25,091 nucleotides of DNA from an uncultured Stenotrophomonas sp. (GTDB lineage: Bacteria > Pseudomonadota > Gammaproteobacteria > Xanthomonadales > Xanthomonadaceae): positions 1 to 25,091 of the forward strand of contig CAMICU010000030.1 of assembly GCA_946223375.1 (NCBI GenBank), given 5' to 3'. The position numbers were made by a program, and so were the translations under genes. Numbering within the stretch: the first letter of the stretch is position 1; each line of letters opens with the position of its first letter. The notes under the pieces are model-generated. The model saw only the letters and a list, made by a program, of their open reading frames with translations, searched no databases and was not told the DNA's origin. This document shows, piece after piece, positions 1-9,895 of this stretch.

Positions 1-281
1 GGATCGGCAACAACCACAAGCCGAACATCGAGCGCGCCAACTTCGCGGTGCTGCGGACCTCCGACATGCCTGCGATGCTGGTGGAAACCGCGTTCATCTC
101 CAATGCCGACGAAGAGCGTCGTCTGGTCGATCCGGCCTACCAGCGCCGTATCGCCGGTGCGGTGCTGGACGGTGTGCACACCTTCTTCAGCCGCCAGCCG
201 CCGCCGGGCACCCTGTTCGCCGCGCGTGCGCAGGCGGAGATGGACGCTGCGGCAGGCACCGTTGCCGGCGGCAGCAAGTAA
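1..281 (+). CDS. N-acetylmuramoyl-L-alanine amidase, C-terminal end (5' truncated)
   Basis: The reading frame is open from the window start (first full codon at base 3) to a TAA at 279-281, so only the last ~92 residues are present. The fragment contains NNHKPNIERANFAVLR and then MPAMLVETAFISNADEE, which match the C-terminal half of the Amidase_3 (AmiA/B/C) catalytic fold. The Glu in VETAFISN is the position of the conserved catalytic/zinc-site glutamate. Family members cleave the amide bond between MurNAc and the stem peptide in the periplasm and help daughter cells separate. An amidase immediately before mutL is also the E. coli order (amiB-mutL), which supports the call. The last ~25 residues are a non-conserved Pro/Ala/Gly tail. 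Whether this is AmiB or AmiC cannot be judged from the fragment. Confidence 0.88.
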   Translation, partial: IGNNHKPNIERANFAVLRTSDMPAMLVETAFISNADEERRLVDPAYQRRIAGAVLDGVHTFFSRQPPPGTLFAARAQAEMDAAAGTVAGGSK

Positions 282-316
282 GCCTGGCCGGGCCCACGGG
301 CGCCGCATCGACTGAC

Positions 317-349
317 AACCCGGCGGCCGCTCCGCCGGGTTTTTCGTTT
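317..349 (+). terminator. Rho-independent terminator after the amidase gene
   Basis: A 9-bp perfect GC-rich stem (318-326 with 332-340) closes a 5-nt loop and runs into TTTTT. It lies 36 bases after the amidase stop and well before mutL, so it probably ends the amidase transcript and implies a separate mutL promoter. A TATCAT hexamer at 405-410 could be a -10 box for mutL, but I see no convincing -35 partner. Confidence 0.85.
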
Positions 350-496
350 GCAGGCCGGAACGCTTTGTGCGGAGCGGCGCTGCAGCCGGGCCGCCGTGCT
401 CGGCTATCATCTGGCGATGCATGACGTCCGCCTGATTCCTCTTCCGCGTTTCCGTTGTCCCCGTGTCGCCGTGGCGGCTGTACGGAGGACATCGGC

Positions 497-2358
<1,862 letters not shown>

Positions 2359-2359
<1 letters not shown>

Positions 2360-3306
2360 TGCGCAAGATAGGGGGAAGTGCGGCATTGCTGGCCGCGCTG
2401 TTGGCCGGTGGCTGCGGCGGTGGACAGGACACGGCCGTGCCGGTGGTGGCGGTCGATCCGGCCTTCGCCAACGACAACCAGCTGTGGCGCGAGCAGCGCC
2501 TGACCGAGCTGCTGACGCCGGAGGGCTGGACCAGCCTGGTCGGCCTGCACTGGCTGGAACTGAAGGCGCACTACATCGGCAGTGGCAGTACCAGCGGCAT
2601 CCGCCTGGCGATGGGGCCGCCGCGCATGGGCCTGGTGACCCGCGAGGGCGATGCGGTGTGGTTCGCACCCGAGCCGGGCGTGAGCCTGCAGGTGGACGGG
2701 CAGCCGCTGAAGGGGCGCATCCGCTTCTACAGTGACCGCGACGAGGTGCCCACCCGGATCACCTTCGACGACGGCAAGGGCGTGCTGAGCCTGATCAAGC
2801 GCGGCGAGCGCTACGCACTGCGGCTCAAGCATGCCGATGCGCCGGCGCGCACCCAGTTCGGCAACCTGACCTACTGGCCGGCCGATCCGTCCTGGCGCAT
2901 CACCGCGCGCTTCGTGCCTCACGACGTCAACAAGACCCTGCCGATCGTCGACATCACCGGGCTCACCACCGAGCAGGCCAATGCCGGCGCGCTGGAGTTC
3001 GAACGCGATGGCCGGACCTGGCGGCTGGAGGCGCTGGGCGAGCCGGGGCGGCCGTTGATGGTGATCTTCGCCGACCGCAGCAATGGGCGCGGCAGCTATT
3101 CGGCCGGCCGTTACCTGGACCTGGACGCCCCGAACGAACGCAGCGAGGTGGTGATCGACTTCAACCGTGCCTACAACCCACCGTGCGCGTTCACCCCGTT
3201 CGCGACCTGCCCGTTGCCGCCGCCGGAGAACCGCCTGGACATGGTGGTCGTGGCCGGTGAGCAGGCCTACCTGAAGCCGAAACCGAAACCGGAGACTGCA
3301 CAATGA
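2359..3306 (+). CDS. DUF1684 family lipoprotein
   Basis: A 315-residue protein with a short hydrophobic leader ending in LLAGGC (Cys about residue 18), a probable lipobox, so it is likely a lipoprotein. The body matches the DUF1684 family: GNLTYWPADPSWR in the middle and the distinctive FNRAYNPPCAFTPFATCPLPPPENRL near the end, with two Cys in this block. The molecular function of the family is not known to me. The ATG at 2359 shares one base with the mutL stop (TGATG), which indicates translational coupling. This start is preferred over an upstream one at 2338 because it places the signal peptide at the N-terminus. The tail KPKPKPETAQ is low complexity. Its stop overlaps the next gene (ATGA), so mutL, this gene and the TraB/GumN gene form one transcription unit. 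Confidence 0.85.
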
Positions 3307-4253
3307 ACTTGTTCAAGCAGGCCGCCGCCGCGCTGCTGGGCACGATGCTGCTGCTGGGCGCGGCGATGCCGGGTGCCGCGCGCCCCGCCACGCCGGCAGC
3401 GAAGCCGGCGCACGTCGCACCGGTTCCGTTGCTGTGGAAGGTCACTGGCGCGCAGGGCAGCGAGCTGTACCTGCTCGGTTCGTTCCACCTGCTCAAACCG
3501 CAGGATTACCCGCTCTCGGCCGACGTGGACAAGGCATTCGATGCCTCGCGCCGGCTGGTGTTCGAGCTGCCGCCGGAACAGATGAGTTCGCCGGAGCTGG
3601 CCACGCAGATGATGCAGGCCGCACTGCGCCGCGACGGTGGCGTGCTGAAGGAGGAGCTGGACGCGGCGACGTGGGCACGCCTGCAGGCCTGGAGCACCGC
3701 CAACAACATGCCGCTGGAGCGCCTGGTCGGGCTCAAGCCATGGTTCATCGGCCTGACCATCAGCCTGACCCAGATGACCCGGCAGGGGCTCGACCCGGAG
3801 GCCGGGCTGGACCGCCATCTGATGACCCGCGCGGCCCAGGCCGGCAAGCCGGCCACCGGGCTGGAGACCGCGGCCTCGCAGATCAGCATGCTCGATGGCA
3901 TGAATGCCGAGGAACAGCGGCAGCTGCTCAGCGAGGCACTGGAGCAGGTGGAGAAGGGCGACGAACAGGGCCGCCGCCTGCATGACGCGTGGCGGCGCGG
4001 CGACGAAGCCTATCTGTGGAACGAGATGGCCGCGCAGATGAAGCGCGAGTATCCGGACCTGTACCAGCGCATCAACGTCGCCCGCAACGATGCCTGGCTG
4101 GCGCCGCTGCAGCAGCGCCTGCAACCCGGGCAGGGCGGCACGTTGGTGGTGGTCGGTGCGTTGCACCTGCTGGGCAGCGACGGGGTGGTGGAGAAGCTGC
4201 GCGCCAAGGGCTACAAGGTCGAGCGGATCTGCTCGGCCTGCGCGCGGCGCTGA
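3303..4253 (+). CDS. TraB/GumN family protein, exported
   Basis: A 316-residue protein with an N-terminal signal peptide (hydrophobic segment about 10-25, AxA-type cleavage region near GAARPA). It shows the TraB/GumN pattern: an N-terminal LYLLGSFHLL with a G-x-x-H motif, a central GLETAASQISMLDGM, and a C-terminal LVVVGALHLLGSDGVVEKLRAKGYKVERI carrying the second GxxH-type motif. TraB/TIKI relatives include metalloproteases, and the paired GxxH motifs are the proposed metal-binding signature. GumN lies at the end of the xanthan gum cluster in Xanthomonas, but no gum genes are seen here, so this is a paralogue and the substrate is unknown. It overlaps the upstream DUF1684 gene by ATGA, and both products are predicted to act outside the cytoplasm. 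Confidence 0.85.
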   Translation: MNLFKQAAAALLGTMLLLGAAMPGAARPATPAAKPAHVAPVPLLWKVTGAQGSELYLLGSFHLLKPQDYPLSADVDKAFDASRRLVFELPPEQMSSPELATQMMQAALRRDGGVLKEELDAATWARLQAWSTANNMPLERLVGLKPWFIGLTISLTQMTRQGLDPEAGLDRHLMTRAAQAGKPATGLETAASQISMLDGMNAEEQRQLLSEALEQVEKGDEQGRRLHDAWRRGDEAYLWNEMAAQMKREYPDLYQRINVARNDAWLAPLQQRLQPGQGGTLVVVGALHLLGSDGVVEKLRAKGYKVERICSACARR

Positions 4254-4527
4254 TTGCACAAGGCATTCGGCGGCGCCAACGCGGCGTCCCTGTGGGTGCC
4301 CATGCCGCAGTGGCGTGAGCCGCGACGCTGACGGCATGGCAGAGGCGGATGCTGCCCGCCGCCCGGCTGCCTTGGCTTGCGGGTGAGGTCGCAGATGGGG
4401 ATGCACTACCCACTTCGCGATCCGGGACGCTTCTGCGTGGGCGGCCGCGGGTATCCAGACGGGAGTGGTTTGGGTCGCGATATGTTGATCGCACCGCCAC
4501 GGAAGATGGCCCTTGCGGGCCTCAAAC
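4254..4527. other. Intergenic stretch without a recognisable gene
   Basis: About 270 bases separate the TraB/GumN stop from the shared terminator. I see no ORF with family resemblance, no tRNA-like fold and no clear promoter. Convergent flanking genes make a conventional promoter unnecessary. It may be decayed sequence or spacer. Confidence 0.5.
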
Positions 4528-4555
4528 AAAAGGCCGGCATCAGTGCCGGCCTTTT
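4528..4555. terminator. Bidirectional terminator between the TraB/GumN gene and phaR
   Basis: A perfect 12-bp inverted repeat (4528-4539 with 4544-4555) around a TCAG loop. The arms begin with AAAA and end with TTTT, so a U-tract follows the hairpin in both directions. It sits 6 bases from the phaR stop on the minus strand and ends both convergent transcripts. Confidence 0.92.
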
Positions 4556-4561
4556 CTGTGT

Positions 4562-5074
4562 TCAGCGGTTGCCGCGGGTCTTGCCGCCGGTGGGCGGCGG
4601 CGGGTCGGCCGGCTTGGTGCCTGCCGGCGGGCGGCCGAAGCCGGCGCCCATGTTGCGCTGGAATTCCTGCCACAGCTCCAGGTTGCGTTCGGTGAGCTGG
4701 TTCATCATCGCCCACGGCGTCTGCCCCAGCAGGTTGCCCATCTGCTGGCGGAACTGCTGCTGCTGGTCCAGGAAGACCTGCATGCTGCGCTCCAGGTAGT
4801 TGCCCATGAAGCCCTGCAGCGAATCGCCATAGAAACGGATCAGCTGGCTCAGCAGCTGGGTGGAGAGCATCGGCTCACCGTCCTGTTCCTTGTCGGCGAT
4901 GATCTGCAGCAGCACGGAGCGGGTCAGGTCGTCGCCGCTCTTGGCGTCGCGGACCTCGAAGTCCTCGCCGTCCAGGATCAACTGGCGCACGTCTTCGATG
5001 GTGATGTAGCTGGAAATCTCGGTGTCGTAGAGCCGGCGATTGGGATATTTCTTGATGATGCGGGTCGCAGCCAT
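4562..5074 (-). CDS. phaR: Polyhydroxyalkanoate synthesis repressor PhaR
   Basis: A 170-residue protein starting MAATRIIKKYPNRRLYDTEISSYITIEDVRQLILDGEDFEVRDAKSG in short, the hallmark N-terminal DNA/PHB-binding domain of PhaR (about residues 5-65). The PHB accumulation regulator domain follows (about 70-115: LLQIIADKEQ...LSTQLLSQLIRFYG). The C-terminus is rich in Gln and then Pro/Gly. PhaR represses phasin and PHA genes and its own gene, and lets go when it binds nascent polyhydroxybutyrate. The ATG at 5074 is fixed by family similarity; the Shine-Dalgarno is weak. phaB lies upstream on the same strand across a 146-base gap holding repeated elements that could be PhaR operators. No PHA synthase (phaC) or phasin gene is in the window. 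Confidence 0.95.
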   Translation of the reverse strand: MAATRIIKKYPNRRLYDTEISSYITIEDVRQLILDGEDFEVRDAKSGDDLTRSVLLQIIADKEQDGEPMLSTQLLSQLIRFYGDSLQGFMGNYLERSMQVFLDQQQQFRQQMGNLLGQTPWAMMNQLTERNLELWQEFQRNMGAGFGRPPAGTKPADPPPPTGGKTRGNR

Positions 5075-5098
5075 TAAGCAATCACTCGTCACGGTAGG

Positions 5099-5209
5099 TG
5101 CGCAGCATGGCGCAGTGCAACAGGGCTTGCAACCGCCAAAGGTACGGGTTGCAAGGCGCGGCGATATGTTCTTGTGTTGCGCAGCATGCTTTCCACGCTG
5201 CGCAGCATG
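5099..5209. repeat. Repeat-rich phaB-phaR intergenic region, candidate PhaR operator
   Basis: Three identical copies of TGCGCAGCATG lie at 5099-5109, 5178-5188 and 5199-5209; the last two are exactly 21 bases apart, about two helical turns. Between them is a 9-bp inverted repeat, CTTGCAACC at 5126-5134 and GGTTGCAAG at 5147-5155, whose two TTGCAA cores are 22 bases apart. Known PhaR sites are built from TGC/GCA half-sites, so an autoregulatory operator is a reasonable inference. The inverted repeat could instead fold as an RNA hairpin in the transcript. Confidence 0.5.
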
Positions 5210-5220
5210 GGCGGCCGGGC

Positions 5221-5961
5221 TTACCAGCCCATATGGTGGCCGCCGTTGATGTCCAGGTTGGAGCCGGTGATCCACGCCGCCTCGTCGGCGACCAGGAAGG
5301 CCACCGCATAGGCGATCTCCTCCGGCTTGCCGAGGCGGCCGGTGGGGATGTCGGCAATGATCTTGGCGCGCACTTCCTCCGGCACCGCCATCACCATGTC
5401 GGTGGCCACGTAGCCGGGCGAAATGGTGTTGACGGTGATGCCGAAGCCGGCGTTCTCACGTGCCAGCGAAATGGTGAAGCCGTGCATGCCGGCCTTGGCC
5501 GCGGCGTAGTTGGCCTGGCCATACTGGCCCTTGAGGCCGTTGATCGAGCTGATCTGGATGACCCGGCCCCAGCCGCGCTTGCGCATGCCCTCGATGACCG
5601 GGCGGGTGACGTTGAACACCGAATTGAGGTTGGTGTTGATCACATCGTGCCACTGCTCGGCGCTCATGCGGTGGAAGGTGGTGTCGCGGGTGATGCCGGC
5701 GTTGTTGACCAGGATCTCGACCGGGCCCAGTTCGGCCTCCACGGCCTGGATCAGCGACCGTCCGCTGTCGGGGTCGGCCACGTCGCCGGCGAACAAGGCG
5801 ATCTCATAGCCCTTCTCGCGCATCCGTTGCTGCCATTGCTGCGCTTTCTCGGCGTTGCGGAAGTTGGTGGCGACACGATGGCCCTGGTCGGCCAGGCGTT
5901 GGCAGATGGCGGTACCGATGCCGCCGGTGCCTCCGGTGACCAGTGCGACGCGGGATGTCAT
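5221..5961 (-). CDS. phaB: Acetoacetyl-CoA reductase (SDR family)
   Basis: A 246-residue short-chain dehydrogenase, the usual PhaB length. It has the nucleotide-binding TGGTGGIG near the N-terminus, NNAG at about residue 90, and the Ser-Tyr-Lys catalytic set in ISSINGLKGQYGQANYAAAKAG. The C-terminus NLDINGGHHMGW is characteristic of PhaB rather than FabG. PhaB reduces acetoacetyl-CoA to (R)-3-hydroxybutyryl-CoA, the monomer for polyhydroxybutyrate, normally with NADPH. The ATG at 5961 has GGAG 9 bases upstream. The frame stays open far upstream on the minus strand, but that part overlaps gluQ in another frame and is not coding. A TAGAAT hexamer (6002-6007, minus) could be a -10 box, although no good -35 is seen. 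phaR lies downstream, consistent with PHB metabolism. Confidence 0.93.
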   Translation of the reverse strand: MTSRVALVTGGTGGIGTAICQRLADQGHRVATNFRNAEKAQQWQQRMREKGYEIALFAGDVADPDSGRSLIQAVEAELGPVEILVNNAGITRDTTFHRMSAEQWHDVINTNLNSVFNVTRPVIEGMRKRGWGRVIQISSINGLKGQYGQANYAAAKAGMHGFTISLARENAGFGITVNTISPGYVATDMVMAVPEEVRAKIIADIPTGRLGKPEEIAYAVAFLVADEAAWITGSNLDINGGHHMGW

Positions 5962-6020
5962 GGGCAGTTGCTCCAGGGCGAAAGCGCGAGGGGAGCCACC
6001 GATTCTAAAAGAAACTCCGG

Positions 6021-6908
6021 TCAGGCCGGGGGCAAACCGGTGGCCATCATCGATTCTTTTCGCAGCCGGCGCGGGTCGAAGCCGGCGGCGGCATGCTGCA
6101 GCAGATCGGCCAGATGTTCCGCCGCATCCAGGGTGGCCGGCGCCTGGCCCAGCGCGGCCCACAGCCAGCGCAGCACCGGTACCGGCTGGCTGGCGTCCAC
6201 CGGCAGTGCGGCCAGCGATTTGGAGAGTTTCTGGCCGTCGGCGCCGAGCAGCAGCGGCAGGTGCAGGTAGTGCGGGGTGCGGACGCCCAGTGCCCGCTGC
6301 AGCAGGATCTGGCGCGGCGTGGAGTCGACCAGGTCGGCGCCGCGGACCACGTGGCTGATCTGCTGGTCGGCATCGTCGACCACCACGGCCAGCTGGTAGG
6401 CCCAGCAGCCGTCGGCGCGCAGCAGGACGAAGTCGCCGACCTCGCGGTCCACGTCCTGCTGGATGCGCCCCTGCAGTGCGTCCTCGAAGAAGACATGGCT
6501 GGCCTCGGCCACGCGCAGGCGGATGGCCGGCTGCGGCCGCTGCCGGCTGGCCACGCAGTGCCGGTGGATGCCGTGCTGGCCGGCCAGGTCGGCGCGGCTG
6601 CAATGGCAGAGGAACGCCGTGCCCTGCGCCAGCAGGGTGTCGGCCGCGGCGCGGTAGAGGGCGTGGCGCCGGCTCTGGTACTGCACCGGGGCATCGGGAT
6701 GCAGGCCGAACGCGGCGAGCGTGGCCAGCTGCAGGTCGGCCGCGCCGGCGACCTCGCGCGGCGGGTCCACGTCCTCCACCCGCACCAGCCATTGCCCGCC
6801 GGCATGGCGGGCCAGCAGCCAGCTGCCGAACGCAGCCAGCATCGAACCCAGGTGCAGGGGGCCGGTGGGCGAGGGGGCGAAGCGGCCGCGGTAGGGAAGG
6901 GAAGACAT
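6021..6908 (-). CDS. gluQ: Glutamyl-Q tRNA(Asp) synthetase
   Basis: A 295-residue truncated GluRS paralogue that attaches glutamate to queuosine at the wobble position of tRNA(Asp). It has the class I signature FAPSPTGPLHLGS (HLGS at 19-22), EDVDPPRE (about 45-52) and the KMSKS-type loop KLSKS (227-231), and it lacks the GluRS anticodon-binding domain. Zinc-site cysteines C101, C103 and C118 are present. The Tyr used as fourth ligand in E. coli YadB (four residues before the last Cys) is Ile here, with His residues nearby, so the site may be coordinated differently. The ATG at 6908 gives the conserved start RGRFAPSPTG. Its stop lies 59 bases before phaB on the same strand. Upstream it is divergent from htpX. 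Confidence 0.94.
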   Translation of the reverse strand: MSSLPYRGRFAPSPTGPLHLGSMLAAFGSWLLARHAGGQWLVRVEDVDPPREVAGAADLQLATLAAFGLHPDAPVQYQSRRHALYRAAADTLLAQGTAFLCHCSRADLAGQHGIHRHCVASRQRPQPAIRLRVAEASHVFFEDALQGRIQQDVDREVGDFVLLRADGCWAYQLAVVVDDADQQISHVVRGADLVDSTPRQILLQRALGVRTPHYLHLPLLLGADGQKLSKSLAALPVDASQPVPVLRWLWAALGQAPATLDAAEHLADLLQHAAAGFDPRRLRKESMMATGLPPA

Positions 6909-6936
6909 CGAAGCTGAATCGTCGGTCAGATTACTG

Positions 6937-6967
6937 CTTGAATTCAACCTGTCTGAGCCGCAGATTT
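6937..6967 (+). promoter_or_regulatory. Candidate heat-shock-type promoter for htpX
   Basis: CTTGAA at 6937-6942 exactly matches the sigma-32 -35 core. A loosely matching CCGCAGAT element follows about 15 bases later, where a CCCCATNT -10 would be expected. The overlapping TTGAATTCAA (6938-6947) is a 10-bp palindrome. htpX is heat-shock controlled in E. coli, so the position makes sense, but the -10 match is weak. Confidence 0.33.
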
Positions 6968-7001
6968 GGCGGACGTTTTCATCCTCATGGATCTGATTCC
7001 C

Positions 7002-7868
7002 ATGTTTACCCGTATCGGGCTGTTTCTCCTGACCAACCTTGCCGTGCTGATACTGGCGAGTGTCGTCATGTCCCTGCTGGGCGTGAACTCCTCGCAGATG
7101 AGCGGCCTGCTGGTGATGGCGGCCATCTTCGGCTTCGGCGGTTCGATCATCTCGCTGCTGCTGTCCAAGTTCATGGCCAAGCGCGGTACCGGTGCGGTGG
7201 TGATCACCGAACCGCGCAACCAGACCGAGCGCTGGCTGCTGGACACGGTGGCACGCCAGGCCAAGGCCGCCGGCATCGGCATGCCGGAAGTGGCCGTGTA
7301 CGACGCCCCGGAGATCAACGCCTTCGCCACCGGCGCCAACCGCAACAATGCGCTGGTGGCGGTATCCACCGGCCTGCTGCACAACATGAGCGAGGACGAG
7401 GCCGAGGCGGTGCTGGGCCACGAGATCGCGCACGTGGCCAACGGCGACATGATCACCATGGCGCTGCTGCAGGGCGTGCTCAACACCTTCGTCATCGTGC
7501 TGGCGCGGGTGGTCGGCGGGGTGATCGACAGCGTGCTGTCGGGCAACCGCGAGGGCGGTGGCCGTGGCTTCGCCTACTACATCATCGTGTTCGTGCTGGA
7601 GATGGTGTTCGGCCTGTTCGCGACGATGATCGCGATGTGGTTCTCGCGCCGCCGCGAGTTCCGTGCCGACGAGGGTGGTGCATCGCTGGCCGGTCGCCAG
7701 AAGATGATCGCCGCGCTGGAGCGGTTGAAGCTCAACCATGGCCAGAGCACCCTGCCGACCCAGATCGCCGCGTTCGGCATCGCCGGTTCGACCGCCAAGA
7801 AGCTGTTCCTGAGCCACCCGCCGCTGGAGGAGCGCATCGCCGCGCTGCGGTCCTCGACGGTGATGTGA
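7002..7868 (+). CDS. htpX: Membrane zinc metalloprotease HtpX
   Basis: A 288-residue M48 peptidase of the inner membrane that degrades misfolded membrane proteins. Two N-terminal hydrophobic segments (about 5-25 and 32-55) precede the zinc motif HEIAH (140-144). The third ligand is Glu219 in RRREFRADEGG. Two further hydrophobic segments lie at about 153-178 and 190-213. The closing LFLSHPPLEERIAAL is typical of HtpX. The ATG at 7002 is chosen because HtpX proteins begin M-x-R-I-x-LFLLTNLAV; in-frame starts at 6966 (TTG) and 6987 would add an atypical MDLIP leader. The Shine-Dalgarno is poor. The gene is divergent from gluQ and is followed by a strong terminator, so it is probably monocistronic. 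Confidence 0.95.
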   Translation: MFTRIGLFLLTNLAVLILASVVMSLLGVNSSQMSGLLVMAAIFGFGGSIISLLLSKFMAKRGTGAVVITEPRNQTERWLLDTVARQAKAAGIGMPEVAVYDAPEINAFATGANRNNALVAVSTGLLHNMSEDEAEAVLGHEIAHVANGDMITMALLQGVLNTFVIVLARVVGGVIDSVLSGNREGGGRGFAYYIIVFVLEMVFGLFATMIAMWFSRRREFRADEGGASLAGRQKMIAALERLKLNHGQSTLPTQIAAFGIAGSTAKKLFLSHPPLEERIAALRSSTVM

Positions 7869-7909
7869 TCACCCCGCAGCCCGGCCGGCACGGCCTGCTC
7901 TGCAATGAG

Positions 7910-7935
7910 AACGCCCGGCCCGCGCCGGGCGTTTT
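7910..7935 (+). terminator. Rho-independent terminator of htpX
   Basis: A perfect 10-bp stem, 7910-7919 with 7924-7933, with a CCGC loop and running into TTTTCGTTT. It lies 41 bases after the htpX stop. Confidence 0.9.
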
Positions 7936-8075
7936 CGTTTCCGCGGCGCGCTCGGGCTGCCGTGGCCGCGCGGCGGTGCCTGCCCGCCGCGGCGGGGGGG
8001 CAACGGCCTGATCCGCCGCGCTGGGCCGGACGGGGCGGTGCGACCGCGTCGGGAGTGGCCGTGGCCGCAAACAGA

Positions 8076-8099
8076 AACGGCACCCGCAGGGGTGCCGTT
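8076..8099 (-). terminator. Terminator of suhB (minus strand)
   Basis: A perfect 10-bp stem (8076-8085 with 8090-8099) with a 4-base loop. Read on the minus strand it is followed by TTTCTGTTT, and it lies about 30 bases past the suhB stop. Nothing else is evident between this and the htpX terminator. Confidence 0.8.
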
Positions 8100-8130
8100 C
8101 TTCATGCCGCCAGGGGCGGATGCGGGCGGA

Positions 8131-8958
8131 TCAGAACTTCGGATCGAACTCGGCGGCGTAGCCGGTGTTGACGATCACCTTCTGCAGTGCCTCGCAGACC
8201 TTCAGGTTGCCAGCCACGATCTGCTGGGTTTCCGGGCCGCGCGAATCCATGCGGGCCGGGGTGGCGCCGCGGTAGTTGCAGACCTTGCCGCCTGCTTCGC
8301 GGACCAGCAGCACGCCGGCGGCGATGTCCCAGGCCTTCACGCCGGCTTCGAAATAGGCGTCGGCACGGCCACAGGCCACATAGGCCAGGTCCAGTGCGGC
8401 CGAGCCGGTGCGGCGCACGTCCTCGGCCTGCACCAGCAGGGCGTCGACGGTCTTGAGCTGGGTGCTGGCGCGGGCGCGCTCACGCGGGGCGAAGCCGGTG
8501 TGTATCATGGTGCCGCCCAGGTCCTTGCGGTCGGCCACGCGGATGCGGCGGTCATTGAGCACCGCGCCGGCACCGCGGCTGGCGGTGAACAGTTCGTTGC
8601 GCAGCGGGTCGAAGATGACCGCGTCGGTCGGCTCGCCATTCTCGACCAGGGCGATGGACACGCAGTAGTGCGGGAAGCCGCGCAGGTAGTTGCTGGTGCC
8701 GTCCAGCGGGTCGATCACCCACATGTAGCGGTTGACCGCCTGCACGCCGCCTTCCTCGCCCATGATCCCGTAGTCGGGATAGGCGCGCTTGAGCTCCTTG
8801 ACGATGACCTTTTCCGCATCGCCATCGACTTCGCTGGCGTAATCCATCCGACCCTTCTGCACCACGTTGAGTGCTTCGAGCTTGTTGATGTTGCGGAGCA
8901 GGACGTTGCCGGCGAGGCGTGCGGCCTTGACCATGACGTTGACGGCGGGTTTCTGCAT
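8131..8958 (-). CDS. suhB: Inositol-1-monophosphatase SuhB
   Basis: A 275-residue member of the Mg-dependent inositol monophosphatase family. Metal-site motifs are intact: GEEGG, DPLDGTSNY (the DPxDGTxN signature) and VKAWDIAAG. The enzyme hydrolyses inositol-1-phosphate. In E. coli SuhB also joins the NusA-containing rRNA antitermination complex, a role probably more important than the catalysis. The ATG at 8958 (MQKPAVNVMVKAAR) has GGGAG 9 bases upstream. An in-frame start at 9021 would add an unconserved Arg/Pro leader. The gene is divergent from trmJ over a 120-base gap, the same neighbour as in E. coli, and has its own terminator. Confidence 0.95.
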   Translation of the reverse strand: MQKPAVNVMVKAARLAGNVLLRNINKLEALNVVQKGRMDYASEVDGDAEKVIVKELKRAYPDYGIMGEEGGVQAVNRYMWVIDPLDGTSNYLRGFPHYCVSIALVENGEPTDAVIFDPLRNELFTASRGAGAVLNDRRIRVADRKDLGGTMIHTGFAPRERARASTQLKTVDALLVQAEDVRRTGSAALDLAYVACGRADAYFEAGVKAWDIAAGVLLVREAGGKVCNYRGATPARMDSRGPETQQIVAGNLKVCEALQKVIVNTGYAAEFDPKF

Positions 8959-9078
8959 GGCGAAAGGCTCCCGTGAAGGCAGAGATCGGATTGGCGGGGG
9001 AAAAGAGCGGGTCCGGCGCACAGGCCGGCCGCGCAGTTTACCATCTGCAGCTGTCCCGCTCCTGATTTTTTGCCATCC

Positions 9079-9834
9079 ATGTCAGTCCCCGCACACATTC
9101 GCTTCGTTCTTGTCGGTACCCAGCACCCCGGAAACATCGGCGCCGCCGCCCGGGCGATGAAGACGATGGGGCTGGGGCGGCTGGTCCTGGTGGCACCGGA
9201 GAAGCCGCTGGACGAGGTCGCGCTGCGGCGTTCGGCCGGTGCCGAGGACCTGCTGGACGCGGCCCCGGTATTCGCCACCCTGGCCGAGGCCGTGGCCGAC
9301 TGCCGGCTGGTGCTGGGCTGCACCGCGCGGGCGCGCCGGGTCCAGCTGGAGGAGCTGCTGCCGGAAGTGGCCGGCCAGCGCGCGGTGGCCAAGGCGGCCG
9401 AGCAGGGCGAGGTGGCCTTCGTGTTCGGCCGCGAGCGCACCGGCCTGACCAACGAGGAGCTGCAGCTGTGCCATCTGGCCGTGCATATCCCGTCCAATCC
9501 TGAATTCAGCTCGCTGAATCTCGCCGCCGCGGTGCAGGTGCTGGCCTATGAGGTGCGCATGGCCGTGCTGGAAGGGCAGGCGCAGCCGCAGCGCGAGCCG
9601 GAATTCGGCGAGGCGCCGGCCAGCCACGGCCAGCTGGAAGGCCTGTTCGGGCAGTTCGGCGAGACCCTGGAACAGATCGATTTCCACAAGGGCCGCGCCC
9701 CGGAATCGGCAATGCGCAAGCTGCGCCGGTTGTTCATGAAGGCCGACCTCTCCGAGCAGGAAGTGCGCCTGCTGCGCGGCATCCTCGCCGACGCCCAGCG
9801 CATGGCCCGGCTGGCCGGGGGAAGCGGAAACTGA
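9079..9834 (+). CDS. trmJ: tRNA (cytidine/uridine-2'-O-)-methyltransferase TrmJ
   Basis: A 251-residue SPOUT-class methyltransferase that 2'-O-methylates position 32 of several tRNAs. The three SPOUT motifs are clear: GTQHPGNIGAAARAMKTMG (about 13-31), FVFGRERTGLTNEE (about 114-127) and IPSNPEFSSLNLAAAVQVLAYE (about 137-158), which form the knotted SAM site. A C-terminal helical extension (about 180-251) is family-typical. The ATG at 9079 is preferred to an in-frame TTG at 9070. No strong Shine-Dalgarno precedes it. It is divergent from suhB. No terminator is visible between it and the following gene, so read-through downstream is possible. Confidence 0.94.
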   Translation: MSVPAHIRFVLVGTQHPGNIGAAARAMKTMGLGRLVLVAPEKPLDEVALRRSAGAEDLLDAAPVFATLAEAVADCRLVLGCTARARRVQLEELLPEVAGQRAVAKAAEQGEVAFVFGRERTGLTNEELQLCHLAVHIPSNPEFSSLNLAAAVQVLAYEVRMAVLEGQAQPQREPEFGEAPASHGQLEGLFGQFGETLEQIDFHKGRAPESAMRKLRRLFMKADLSEQEVRLLRGILADAQRMARLAGGSGN

Positions 9835-9895
9835 GGGATGCATCACGCCGCATGATTTCCGGTACGCTTGCCGGATCGATAGGGGAGTTATCGTT

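Noticed and set aside
5962..6792. Apparent 5' extension of the phaB frame on the minus strand, suggesting a fusion protein
   Set aside because: PhaB is complete from the ATG at 5961 with a good ribosome-binding site. The extension overlaps gluQ in another frame and is Arg/Pro/Gly-rich noise.
6909..7817. Upstream continuation of the gluQ frame across htpX
   Set aside because: GluQ has its normal start at 6908, and the extension is antisense to htpX with no recognisable domain.
9835..9895. Small inverted repeat (TCCGG and CCGGA) before the PhnD-like gene as a trmJ terminator
   Set aside because: The stem is only 5 bp with an 8-base loop and no U-tract.
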